Shown here: one piece after another, positions 11,571-20,920 of the stretch
Layout of the letters: each line of letters begins with the position of its first letter
How positions within the stretch are numbered: position 1 is the first letter of the stretch
From: Ichthyophonus hoferi
Taxonomy: Eukaryota; Opisthokonta; Ichthyosporea; Ichthyophonida; Ichthyophonidae
Length of the DNA stretch: 21,208 bases
Direction: 5' to 3'
Assembly: GCA_002751075.1 (NCBI GenBank)
Contig: NAOQ01000125.1
Coordinates: 10,977 to 32,184 of the forward strand
Notes under the pieces: generated by a model
The model's database searches: none
Seen by the model: the letters and a program-made list of their open reading frames with translations, nothing else
What the model was told of the DNA's origin: nothing
Position numbers and translations under genes: made by a program

Positions 11571-12633
11571 CGGGTTCATTTGGAGTTAGTGGTCTTGCAA
11601 CAATAATTAAGTAATTAATCAACTATCAAACTGAAAAGTGCTGATGAAAACCCTTGCTGGTGAGGGAATGGGAGTGGTTCATAAGAAATATCTGGCTAAT
11701 GTAAAGGCACCTATTTCCTTAAAACCTATTTGATTAATTGCTAGATTAATTACACGTTCACTGACACAAACCAATAGATCTACAGTAACTTTACCATTGA
11801 TACAAAGCAACCGCAGCTATCTTTAATATCTTCTCTCTTGTTATTTGTATTTTAACATAATGTACTATAGTTCACCTCATATGATGTACAATAATAGTCA
11901 CAACCCAAATTATGACACTTGTAAACAAATATACTCTATTTATCATATAATAAACCTTAAAATGAGAAATATGCACACCATCCCTACCTCCACCACTGTA
12001 TACTACTCTATCCTAAGCTTACTGTTTCTTGTATGTTTCCTAGTCGCATTGTACATGTACATACATACATATGGCCCAGGTAAATTATAGTGGGGTATAA
12101 TGCCAAGACAAACGGACTGCCTGTCTATCAAATCATGTATTCTAAAGAGAAAAATAATATTAAAATAAACAACTTGGTTGTAAATAGACTATAATTGAAA
12201 ATAACAACTACCTAAAAGCGTTGAAATATTTTAATAGTTAGTTATAAAATGTTGTAATACAAGTTTTTATTTTGTTTAACTTTAGATGCAAATGTATAAT
12301 CTGTAACAATATAATGCATCATATTATTAATTTATTTTTATTTGAGATGGCCAGCAGCTACTACGGATTAGCATAACAGCTTATTATTTGCTGAGCTTAC
12401 ATCAGTGAAACCTAGTCATATAAGCGTATGCCGATATTAAAGTAAAATCATATCATTTGTCTGCAATATCCGTTTAGCAAAATGTCCCGTTTTTGACACA
12501 CGGAATATATTCCAAACGATAACTATTACAGCTACGTTCGTGACCTACTATATTCTTTTGGTATTAATTGCAATTATATATAAATATAAATGCAGTAATG
12601 CCCATATGAAGGCGGCTCTACAGACTACCCTAA
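11571..12633. other. Intergenic region, no gene seen
   Basis: About one kilobase of AT-rich sequence with no convincing gene, domain or repeat array. An open stretch at 11845-12090 is Tyr/Ile/His-rich and lacks coding character. CTGATGA at 11641 resembles a snoRNA C box or hammerhead core, but the partner elements are missing. Confidence 0.45.
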
Positions 12634-13146
12634 AACAACAAAAACTATGCTAAAAACGGTCTAGTTACCAATAGACTGGTTTGAGATACTCTCCAGCAAC
12701 TGGAAGAAAATAGTCTATCTAAGAATCAAAAACTAATTGGAGATCTCAAAACTGTGGACAAGTCACTAAAACTACCACGTATTGCTATATAATATCATGC
12801 ACAACCTATGAAATACTTAAATTAAATTGGTGTGATTTGACAACTGAAAGAACCTGAAAAGCCACATATGGTAATGGTGTATCCTAATTTTGTAATATCA
12901 GGGCAGTGTCCTGACTGGTTGTTTAACCAACTTTTTAGCTTTGCCGACAGCATAGAGCATTGACTTTAGATCTATTTCAGCCAGTGTATTAATTATCTCA
13001 TATGTTCACGGTAGTAGTTAATTATTACAAGCAGAGAATTTAAAATAAAAACGTTATAGCCTTTATTTGGTATCACTGCGGAATCAAGAGTCTCTAATCT
13101 GTCTCAGACAGAACCTCTTTCTGCTTTCTAAATATGGCATTTTATA
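12634..13146 (+). pseudogene. Relic copy 1 of an unknown gene family
   Basis: A plus-strand frame here still looks coding across many codons, with segments such as LQQLEENSLSKNQKLIGDLK, and KPHMVMVYPNFVISGQCPDW further on. It is broken in several places. Its last part (about 12990-13146) matches the ends of two other relics in this window, at about 19.1 kb (opposite strand) and 20.1 kb, at both DNA and protein level (ITAESRVSNLSQTEPLSAF here). All three end at the same stop position. The family is not recognised. Whether any intact copy exists elsewhere in the genome cannot be told from here. Confidence 0.5.
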
Positions 13147-13220
13147 TATAGAATACTTCGGAATATGGCAGTTAATAATTAAATAACTATAGTTATATAT
13201 GTAGCTATATTTGGCATGTA
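12980..13220 (+). repeat. Shared terminal block, copy 1
   Basis: About 240 bases that recur, diverged, at about 20035-20285 (same strand) and about 18935-19185 (opposite strand). Anchors shared by all three include a GGTATCACTGC-like core, a TCTAATCTG-like core, AGACAGAACC or variants, and a downstream TATATGTAGCTATATTTG-like block. The first part is the C-terminal coding end of a relic gene; the second part is its 3' flank. Conservation of the flank means the copies arose by DNA duplication rather than by independent coding similarity. Confidence 0.7.
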
Positions 13221-13560
13221 AGAAACAATCCTGGGCCAATGATTAAAAGGAATATGCTATTTCCTAACAAATCAATTTGTATAACTGTAATCTAATTGAT
13301 TGGTTTATCCTATATTTCTTAGTATATGTTAGGCCTTTATTTTCTTAAACAATTAAATATATATTACTAAATTATGCACATATCAGATATTATTCAAACC
13401 AATCGCAGTAAAACCATAGGGTTAAATATCACCACACAATATATAATATATATATATATATATAAAGGCAATTTTGGTCAACTGTTATTTATTCATCTAT
13501 CTATCTATGCATATTACCAGTTGTATATTTCTATTATAAAGGCTATAATGGTATAATATT
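13221..13560. other. AT-rich spacer with a short (TA)n run
   Basis: No gene is seen. The stretch contains a (TA)n microsatellite at about 13440-13463. The open frame across 13374-13556 (Ile/Tyr-rich) follows from base composition and is not called. Confidence 0.5.
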
Positions 13561-13563
13561 GAC

Positions 13564-13960
13564 CAACTGGATCCCAGTAAGACCTTGTGACCACGCTACC
13601 TAATCCAATCAGAATATTTCCTACGTACTTTCACCATTCTATCATGAATCATTAGGAAAGTTTATTAATAGGTGCTGTGAATCATAAGTGTCCGAAATAT
13701 TTTATGACTGCCCTGATTAACACATCCCACACTACGGGCCGTATGAACTTTACTATACCATTCCATACGTAGATTAATCAAAATTTCCAGGAACAAGCGC
13801 ATCAGGCGGCGATTGGTTAATCCCATAGAATACGAAACACCCATACTAAATTGCTACAAGATCACTAATCACAGTAGGTTCGATCCAAGCCATAGTATGC
13901 AACATATAAACCCTGTTAGATCAATAAGTTAATTCACCATCTAAAGAGGAGCATAATAGT
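13564..13960 (+). pseudogene. Decayed coding remnant, unknown family
   Basis: One plus-strand frame keeps protein-like segments over about 130 codons without an obvious shift, for example SYVLSPFYHESLGKFINRCC, HYGPYELYYTIPY and FPGTSASGGDWLIP, but it is interrupted many times. The stretch is richer in GC than its neighbours. A minus-strand frame across the same place is also open for about 60 codons and is probably a shadow. It lies between relic copy 1 and an empty spacer. The family was not recognised. Its relation to the neighbouring relics is unproven. Confidence 0.4.
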
Positions 13961-14665
13961 TTTTTTTTTAGTATTGTGGCAATACCTGATAATTCTTGTG
14001 GGTCTTTTTGACCTGTCGTGAGTTGGATTGGCTAATACGAATTTATGATTGGCTCCATTTAAATTATTGAATTCAGCAACATGCCGTTAAACTGGAAAGA
14101 TTAGCGCTGGCGGTAAAGCAAAGTACAAAAGCAAAGCAAAACGACTAATAAAGGGAGGCACTCCATATCATAATACAACTTTAATATATATCATTTCTAG
14201 GAAATAGCGTACTTGTCTGTTCCCTTTTTGTTTTTACAGCGCTAAAACACTACACATTCTACAAAGATAGAGTAACTTTGAACAATAAGTAGAGACAGAA
14301 GCGTTCCCGTAACCTATATTCGTTTAGAAGAAGAGCGAATACCAAACCAAATGGCGTATTAACGTGTCCCTTCGCATACACGGAGTACAGATATGCTAAG
14401 ATATGTTTTTATTATTAAATAAGTCAGCAGCACTTTCCTTAGGCAGGATGGCTAATCAAGAAGTTGTCTGGATCCCAAAACCTATGATTTGAAATGATTT
14501 ATTATATATTCGCAGGAACTCTGCCATTGACTGTGATATATCATCTTGGATTGCAATTTAGCACCAATAGATTGAACAAGCTATGTTTTCAGACTACATA
14601 TGTAATTGTCATTTCTAATAATATTAAATGATTATAAAATACAAAGAAATACCTAAATTACTTAA

Positions 14666-14692
14666 ATATACCTATTTTTAAAATAGGTATAT
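14666..14692. repeat. Perfect 13-base inverted repeat
   Basis: ATATACCTATTTT and AAAATAGGTATAT face each other with a single central T, forming a near-perfect palindrome. Within a gene-poor stretch it could be a cruciform, a transcript-end hairpin, or the tip of a small decayed element. No flanking target-site duplication was identified. Confidence 0.6.
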
Positions 14693-15479
14693 AGATTAAT
14701 GTACTGCATGCATGCATGTTTACTAATGATGTATTATAGTGGTCGCAGTGGTAGGTAATACAAAACACTACATACTCGTGATAGTAAGTAATAGTATGCC
14801 TAGGTACGTATCGTCTCGTAAACTATTACTTGGCTCCTAGAGAGAGTTCTTTTAAACTCATCGGAAGCGAATCCTAGATAGGTAATTAGAGAGATATTAT
14901 GACAACAAATGTATGTATAGGGGAAAGGAATGGGGTATATGACTTTAGGGGAATTTAATAATGGTAAACAAAGAAAGATTACAATGCAAGAAAGAGATAC
15001 TAGAACAATATGTCTATATATATATGAATTGGAGGGGAAGGTCTATGGATTTAGAGGAACTTAATAACAGTGATGAAATTACAGGTGGACCTGGATATAG
15101 TATGGTACTACTAGTTTAGACTAGATATATAAATCTATTTTAAAATAATAATAAACCCCTCTAAATCAATGGGAATCCAAATAATTTTAATGTTATTGCG
15201 TCAATCAATGTGAGGATTGTCATACTATAATATTATGTGTGATAGTATCTATAATGGTATGCGTGTAGGTATGTATTTATAATCGTTTGTTAGTATGATA
15301 GTATAATAGTATAGCAATGTGATAGCACAATATGCATGTAATTAGGACAAACAGACAGGAATGGTCCGACGGCTGGATAGGTCTGTGAAGAAATCAGACC
15401 AAGAAAGTAAAAAGAAAATTGAAAATTACAATAAAACCAATCTTAACTTGAATATACAAATATATATCTAATAATAAAT

Positions 15480-15540
15480 AATACACTATAGTATAGTACA
15501 GTATAGTATAATATAGTAAAGTATCATGTAGTCTAGTGTA
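15480..15540 (-). repeat. TA-rich microsatellite
   Basis: A run of TATAGTATAGTACAG variants lies just beyond the last called exon of the minus-strand FCP1-like gene. On that gene's sense strand it reads as TACTATA-type repeats, the same orientation bias seen in its introns, so transcription may extend through here. Confidence 0.6.
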
Positions 15541-15595
15541 GTAACACCACTGCAGAATAAACCGTCAAAGCATTACTTATATAGATAAACCCCAC

Positions 15596-18330
15596 CTGCT
15601 TTACATCCCCATATTCACCCCATTGGAAGGTAGCAATCACTTCCCCTTCCATTCCTGCTTTAGCAACAAATTTTTGAATCTATGGGTAGGCATTGGATCA
15701 GACGGTAGGTATATATGTATGTATGTATGTGTGATAGCATTGTTGCATGAGAGTACAGTCGTGCGATATGATAGTATAATAATATGATAAATATCCATCT
15801 ATTGAAGTCTAAGACTACAGATAGTACGCATGTCTACCTACAAATAGTACACCATGGCATGACATAACATAACATAACATAAAACAATGTAACCTAACAT
15901 AACGTAACCTAGCATATACCGCATAACAGCACATAACATAATAATCCATAATATAACATAATACCACACAACATGGCATACTATATTATAGTATATCACA
16001 GTATATCATAGCTTAACCTAACCTAACTTAACATAGAGCATTAAAAAAAAAGTCCATAACATAATAACCTATGACAATATAATGCATAACATACATCGTC
16101 CTCAGCCAGGAGTTCTGTTAGTAGCCTTGTTAGCTTGCCATCCGGGCCTAGGTCATTATCATCTTCTTTACTAGGGTCCCACGCCTCAGGGTGGATGGCG
16201 TTTTTAGGTGTTAACTCCGCTTTATAGCGATCATCGTCAATCAGCAGGGTATTGGTTTGGTCGTATATACCTTGATATTCTGCCTTGCGCCATATCTGAC
16301 ATGTGTAGGGTAGTGCGTAGGGTAGTATGCAGGGTCGTATGTAAAATACTATGCATGGTAGTATGTATAATAGAATAATAGTATGTATAGTATACTTCAT
16401 GATAGCGTGCATGATATTATGTAGGGTAGTGTGAGTGGCAGTTATCAGCTGTGGAGAGGCAAAACAATAGCAAAGAGTGAAAAAGAATAAATGAGAAAGA
16501 TAAAGAAAGAAATCAATATATAGCAAGTAACAACTGGAGATATAACGTATTACAAAAAAATAATCAAAAAAATCCCAATCAAGTCCAAAAGCTCATGAAA
16601 ATCGGAGTAAGTAAATCAATAAGCCGTTATGACCAATAGGAATCCAATAATTAGAATGAAAATTATCATCTTTAAACACAAGAAAAAAATGAAAGCCCGT
16701 AATACAACAATACCTTATTTAAATTGTTTTTAAAACCCAAATTGAAACTAAAATTTTAAAACAATAAAAAGAAGATCAGGCTAGAATATAATATCATATT
16801 TAAATTGGTTTTAAAAACAAAATTTAAACTAAAAATTTAAAACAAGAAAAAGAAAGCCAGGGCTCAATATTATACCTTGCTTAAATCCTTGTTAAAAATA
16901 GGTTTGTGTTTATTATTGGGGTGGACTCTACCAGTATCTGTGCATAGATCTTGACCCCAAAGAAATTTCAATTGAGATTCATGGTCTTGAAAAATGTATT
17001 TGACCATTTTCTGTACAGGCGGATGTGTTAAATGGTATATATATTGTATGTCCCTAATAAGCTCTAAATTATGCCCTCCAATAATCATTACTAATTGAAA
17101 ATTATAAATCCGAAATAATTGGTCGGCATTTCTTTTACCAATAGAAGTCCTTCGCCAGGTAAGTAGAAGCTTTTTAATTGGAGCTATTAGACTATTAAAA
17201 TTATTTTATAATGTAATATCATATCATATAATATAGTATAGTGTAGTGTTGCATTATATTATATCATAAAAGGGAGTAAGTATGGTTTTGCATTAGATAA
17301 TATAATATAATATAATAAAATAAAATATAATATAATACAACTTAACATAACATAATAGAATAGAATATAACACAATACAATAAAATAGCATTTATCCTTT
17401 CTTTCCTGCTATACTAATCTTATCCTGTATGACCTATAACCTAATATGTTAATATAGGTTGTACTATATAAAAAACACCATACCAGCGCTCTACTCCCTT
17501 TCACCATCCTATCGCCCCCTATCACATACAACCTCACACTAGATCTTTCACACCCCGTATATCAGCCCAACCATCACAAGTAACATGTATTATATTAGTA
17601 TATAATATATATATTACCTCAACATTTTTTAATTTCGCAGAGCTCCATACAGCAACATCAAAATTCTTGAAACAAAAATCAAGAAAAGACGGTACATAGG
17701 GACGGTCCCATACATAGGCCCCGGTAACCCTAGTGTCGTAGGGCTGGGAGAACTCCTAAAAATATGCATAGTAATGTTATAGGGTGAAGTGGGTATAATA
17801 GTATAATAAGATAATAGTACAATAGTATAACTGTATAAGAGTGTAGGTGGTATATATGTTATTAGATAATAATATAATAATAAAATGCATTGCCTTGTTA
17901 AATTATTAATGAAAAAGGGACTGTTAGGTTAAAAGATAAAATAGACAGGGAAATGGTTAGGTGAATAGTAGGATGGGAGGGAGGTGGGGTAGTAAGTAGC
18001 ACGCATAACATGATAAAAATATGCGTTATACTATTGAAATAAAACTATTGAAATGAAATGAAATGAATAGAAAGAGTACATAATATATAGGTAGATTAAA
18101 AAATTATTTCTGTATGTTGTGTGTACAAGTATGTGTAGCAAGGGAGGGAAGCTATGTACCGGCATACAACCTCTCTCGCTCAAGTAATATAACAGGGAAA
18201 AAAAAATGGAAAACAAAGTTTTTACCTTTTTGTTTCTGCATCTAAACAATAATAATCCGTTGATATCAAGCACCAGAAGGGTGCGGGCCGACGAGGCAAT
18301 ACTCATCTTATGGATAATTGACAGGCTCAT
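15596..18330 (-). CDS. FCP1/NIF-like (HAD) phosphatase paralogue, 3' end unresolved
   Basis: Exons on the minus strand: 18330-18226, 17755-17618, 17010-16876, 16295-16095, 15679-15596; all introns are GT-AG and all phase 0, giving 221 residues so far. An in-frame TAA directly precedes the ATG at 18330; a second ATG at 18306 is possible. Motif I is LLVLDINGLLLF: the nucleophile Asp (22) is kept and the second Asp is Asn (24). FDVAVWSS, KPIFNKDL and TNTLLIDDDRYKAELTP (Asp 146-148) follow. Exons 2, 3 and 4 are 138, 135 and 201 bases, exactly as in the plus-strand paralogue at 3340. Exon 5 (IQKFVAKAGM onward) is six codons longer than its counterpart. No RRM exon was found downstream. With the usual second Asp missing, activity may be weak or altered. 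Alternatively it is a plant-like FCP1-family variant with this motif. Confidence 0.75.
15858..16032 (-). repeat. Intronic CATAA/CTAAC microsatellite
   Basis: In the fourth intron of the minus-strand FCP1-like gene. The plus strand shows repeated CATAACATAACATAA and, at 16010-16030, AACCTAACCTAACTTAAC. On the sense strand the latter reads TTAGGTTAGG-like, and a similar TTAGGCTAGGC run occurs just after the matching donor in the plus-strand paralogue (6370-6385), so this part of the intron seems to be inherited from a common ancestor. Confidence 0.6.
16676..16876 (-). repeat. Tandem repeat, about 81-base unit x 2.4, includes exon 3 splice donor
   Basis: Unit starts align at 16716 and 16797 (TATTTAAATTG), and a partial unit precedes at 16676. 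Shared blocks are TTTAAATTG, AACTAAAATTTTAAAACAA, AAAAAGAA and the AATATAATA end. The right end of the array reaches the 3' end and donor site of exon 3 in the minus-strand FCP1-like gene, so the duplication seems to have copied that donor: on the minus strand, AAATAAG|GTATTG near 16714 mirrors the true AGCAAG|GTATAA at 16876/16875. Confidence 0.65.
17011..17205 (-). other. In-frame open extension upstream of exon 3, inside the intron
   Basis: On the minus strand, the frame of exon 3 remains open for 65 codons upstream of the acceptor at 17011-17012, back to a TAA near 17206. It encodes plausible protein with LLLTWRRTSIGKRNADQ, RIYNFQLVMIIGGHNLELI and YIYHLTHPPVQ. The paralogue has nothing like it, and the FCP1 domain needs no residues at this point. 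It may be an alternative exon extension reached from an upstream acceptor, a captured piece of another gene, or chance. I do not recognise the peptide. Confidence 0.35.
17275..17385 (-). repeat. ATAATATAAT microsatellite in intron 2
   Basis: A run of ATAATATAATATAATAAAAT, then ATAACATAATAGAATAGAAT, lies within the intron between exons 2 and 3 of the minus-strand FCP1-like gene. On the sense strand it reads TTATATTATA, as in the long introns of the paralogue. It has no coding content. Confidence 0.75.
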
Positions 18331-18934
18331 TTATAAACTAATATAACTAATTACTAAGATTGAAAGCATAAATGTATATTTATATATATACATATATGCT
18401 TTATATTAAACGATTGTCAATGTGCAAATATATAATAATAATAATATATAAGTATACTATCTAGGCACAAACTTGAGTATATATATATACATAATGCATA
18501 ATATATTATATAATATATACCATCCTATCTCTAGATTTATAACATACCTTAGATTAAAGTAAAGACTCATCCAGTTCCCAGCGCCAGTTATTTATAACGT
18601 TGGTAAGCGATCAATTATATGCGGTCTTACACAATTTTACACTTTCCTGCTATATTAGGCCATATGGATGAATAACTCGTTCATTACTCGTTAATTACTC
18701 GCTGAATAATTTAAGACTGTCTGATATTACAATATTAATAACACGAATTTGAAATTTTGATGCTCTTTTTCCATAAATTACTGGAATAAGCCGCCAAATA
18801 ATACTGCATCACCTCATTTGCAAATTAATCCTAGAACCTGAGAATTACTGATAGAATAACTTTATATATTTGCTTTCTAACATTAAATGGCACCCTGTTA
18901 TTAGTAGTGCTTATTAGTTAATACTATTTATTAA
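18331..18934. other. Upstream region of minus-strand FCP1-like gene
   Basis: This should hold the promoter of the gene starting at 18330. It is very AT-rich, with TA/AAT runs at about 18425-18452 and 18478-18521 that include palindromic ATAATATATTATATAATATA. A patch at 18560-18660 is less AT-rich. A TATAAA sequence directly abuts the ATG, too close to act as an ordinary TATA box. No gene is seen. Confidence 0.45.
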
Positions 18935-19330
18935 GAAATACATTATCAAATATAGTTACATATACAATATAAGCAAAGTAACTAAGAGTTATAATTATCT
19001 AATTAATTAATGCTGAGTTCTGAAGTATTATATATATAATACTATATTTACAAAGTGCAAAAGGGTTCTGCCTAATGCAGATTAGAGAACTCTTGATTCT
19101 GCAGTGATACTTAATAAAGGCTATACAGTTTTCATCTTAAATTCTTTTATAATAGCCACCTTGAACATTTTAATTAAATTTAACGGACCAATCAGTAAAA
19201 CCCTTCGGTCTTCAATTTTCCTGATTTAGTTCATACCACCTAGACCTTGTGACGCAAGAAACGATGGTCTAGAACCACTCCACTGTGCAACTTAAAATTC
19301 GCTAACTTTTGATTGAAGCACTGTCATATA
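18935..19330 (-). pseudogene. Relic copy 3 of the unknown gene family
   Basis: This is the opposite-strand copy of the terminal block seen at about 12980-13220 and 20035-20285, forming inverted repeats with both. On the minus strand, the part at about 19060-19170 aligns with the C-terminal coding end (ITAESRV is preserved), and 18935-19060 aligns with the 3' flank. Further upstream on the minus strand (19190-19325) protein-like stretches such as VAQWSGSRPSFLASQGLGG and RRVLLIGPLN remain. It is broken in several places. A related copy runs in the opposite direction immediately to its right. Confidence 0.5.
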
Positions 19331-19436
19331 TAGATTGTTCTAGTATGTGGTGAAGTTAATTAAATTCTGTACAACCTCTATATTGTAATCGACAATCCCT
19401 ACTGAACGTCTATTCTCTAATATTGTTGTAAAGCTT

Positions 19437-20180
19437 CCAGGTATCTCCTCCAGTATCTATGGTATGACTTCTGATTGACTGAAGAAAGAAAAGTGCGTAA
19501 AGCTAAGCGCTGACTGCTTGACTCACTGGAATATCCTGAGAAAGAGCAACACCGGTTTTCTTTCCTCTAACCCGCAGATCGAGGGATGGTTTTAGTTGAC
19601 GGCTTATAAGTAAAAAGCATTTTATTTAAACCATTTTTTTATTGATTACTAATGAACTGAGCGGGCCTCCACCGACCTATATCAGTATATCTAATCTAAT
19701 CCGGTAGATATAAATAGGATTATTTATGCATTGAAATTATGCTTCGATCTCTATGCAGTAGTGTACAGCTTTACCGTAAACTCGCGCGTTTCTCTTATCT
19801 ACAAGCATAAAAGAATTGATAATTGGGATCTAAGTAATAGGTAAATAGCATTAAGGAAACCAATCAATAGAACCGGCTTTAATTATGGAAATGAATATAA
19901 CTTGGGAGATCCAAATGGAAACTCTACTTCGATAGAACGTGGTAAATGGTTAATAACAGCAGGACCAAGCTCACAGACTAGGGATAAAATTTACCTTTAA
20001 CCTAACATGTGTCAATTTAAACGTATATAGTAATAATATTTATCTCGCCCATGTTCAGTGTGGCAGCCGACCATTGCAAGCAGAGTAATTAAGATAAAAA
20101 CTGTAGCGCTTTTATTCAGTATCACTACAGAATTCGGAACCTTAAATCTGTGGCAGACAGAGCCCTTTTATGCTTTTTAA
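19437..20180 (+). pseudogene. Relic copy 2 of the unknown gene family
   Basis: A plus-strand frame from 19437 to the conserved stop near 20180 is coding-like in blocks. The first is 19437-19593 (KLSADCLTHWNILRKSNTG, SSNPQIEGW). A central AT-richer part may be an old intron. The next is 19845-20000 (NRTGFNYGNEYNLGDPNGN, KWLITAGPSSQTRDKIYL). The terminal block (KIKTVALLFSITTEFGTLN) is homologous to relic copies 1 and 3. Several breaks are present. The Asn/Gly/Ser-rich, Trp-containing sequence would suit a secreted protein, but the family is not recognised. Confidence 0.5.
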
Positions 20181-20285
20181 ATGTAGCATATAATACGCAG
20201 AATACTTCATACCCCATCATCAATTAATTAAACAATTATTCTCAAGTTTCTTATCTATGTTGTATATGTAGCTATATTTGACAAC
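20035..20285 (+). repeat. Shared terminal block, copy 2
   Basis: This is the same diverged block as at 12980-13220 (direct) and 18935-19185 (inverted). GCAAGCAGAG at its start, AGTATCACTACAG in the middle and GTATATGTAGCTATATTTGAC near the end anchor the alignment. It forms a roughly 1-kb-spaced inverted pair with copy 3, with relic coding sequence between the arms. Confidence 0.7.
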
Positions 20286-20346
20286 TTAATCATAAAAACA
20301 ACCGGTATTAGTGTTTAATGCTCCAATGGATGTTTTACAACGATTT

Positions 20347-20920
20347 AAAAAGCATCACAAGAGTTAGATATGCAGAAAAAATTCATTACACAATGCCCTC
20401 AAAGTAGATTTTAATCGTTCTTGTAATTTTCTTGTCAAAATTAATACTACATTATGATACATGCATCCTGTTGTGACAATTTTCACTCAACCGTATACAA
20501 CAAACATTGTTGCTAAGGATAAGGAAAAAGTAGTCATCCACATTACATTGAATAAATTTACTTAGTTCCTGTTAGAAAAATTCTTTCTCTTGCTAATCTG
20601 AGACGTGGAAACATGGTTCATGTTGACTGTAGGAATCACTACTAAAAGGCAGTACCATAAGGTTTAGGTATGCAGGAAAAAAAATCCTTATGCAATGCCC
20701 TCAAAGTAGATTTAAATCGTTCTTCTAATTTTGTTGTCAACATTAATACCACATTATCTACATTATGATATATGCATCCTGTTGTGACGATTTTCACTCA
20801 ACCGTATACAATAAGCATTGTTGCTAAAGAAAGAAGAGCCATCCACACTCCATTGAATGAATTTACTCCGCTCAGGGAAACGCTCTTCCTGTCTGTAGGA
20901 ACCATTGGTGCTACAACGGA
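20347..20920 (-). repeat. Tandem duplication of the 3' end of the GPI-protein gene, period about 300-311
   Basis: The block at about 20347-20643 recurs at about 20644-20920. Shared anchors are TGCAATGCCCTCAAAGTAGATTT or variants, and ATGCATCCTGTTGTGAC at 20461 and 20772. Read on the minus strand, the right copy holds the last codons and 3' flank of the gene ending at 20798; the left copy holds a degenerate version of the same C-terminal tail (ending in VVYG, then TGA) and flank. The left copy has no complete upstream coding part and is a partial gene duplicate. Confidence 0.75.

Larger units (their letters stand above)
13961..15595. other. Intergenic or 3' region of the minus-strand FCP1-like gene
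   Basis: No exon could be placed with confidence. Two ATTGGCT motifs (inverted CCAAT) lie near 14028 and 14051. A perfect hairpin sits at 14666-14692. The missing 3' exons of the minus-strand FCP1-like gene should lie here or further left. Candidates with acceptor-like sequence exist on the minus strand, for example after TTATTCTGCAG at about 15550, but they lead into simple TA repeats rather than recognisable protein. Confidence 0.4.

Noticed and set aside
11641-11647. CTGATGA, a possible C/D snoRNA C box or hammerhead core
   Set aside because: No closing terminal stem, D box at suitable distance, or GAAA partner with a stem was found.
13877-13886. GGTTCGATCC, a perfect tRNA B-box/T-loop match
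   Set aside because: The flanking bases do not pair as a T stem, and no A box or cloverleaf can be drawn upstream.
2459-13960. Reassigned genetic code with TAA/TAG read as Gln, suggested by the many TAA/TAG in coding-like relics
   Set aside because: The two FCP1-like genes have no in-frame TAA/TAG in nearly 590 codons and use CAA/CAG normally, and some relic interruptions are TGA. Decay explains the pattern better.
16010-16030. Telomere-like CCTAA repeats
   Set aside because: Only about two to three degenerate units occur, inside an intron, with a similar run in the paralogue's intron. It is not a telomeric array.
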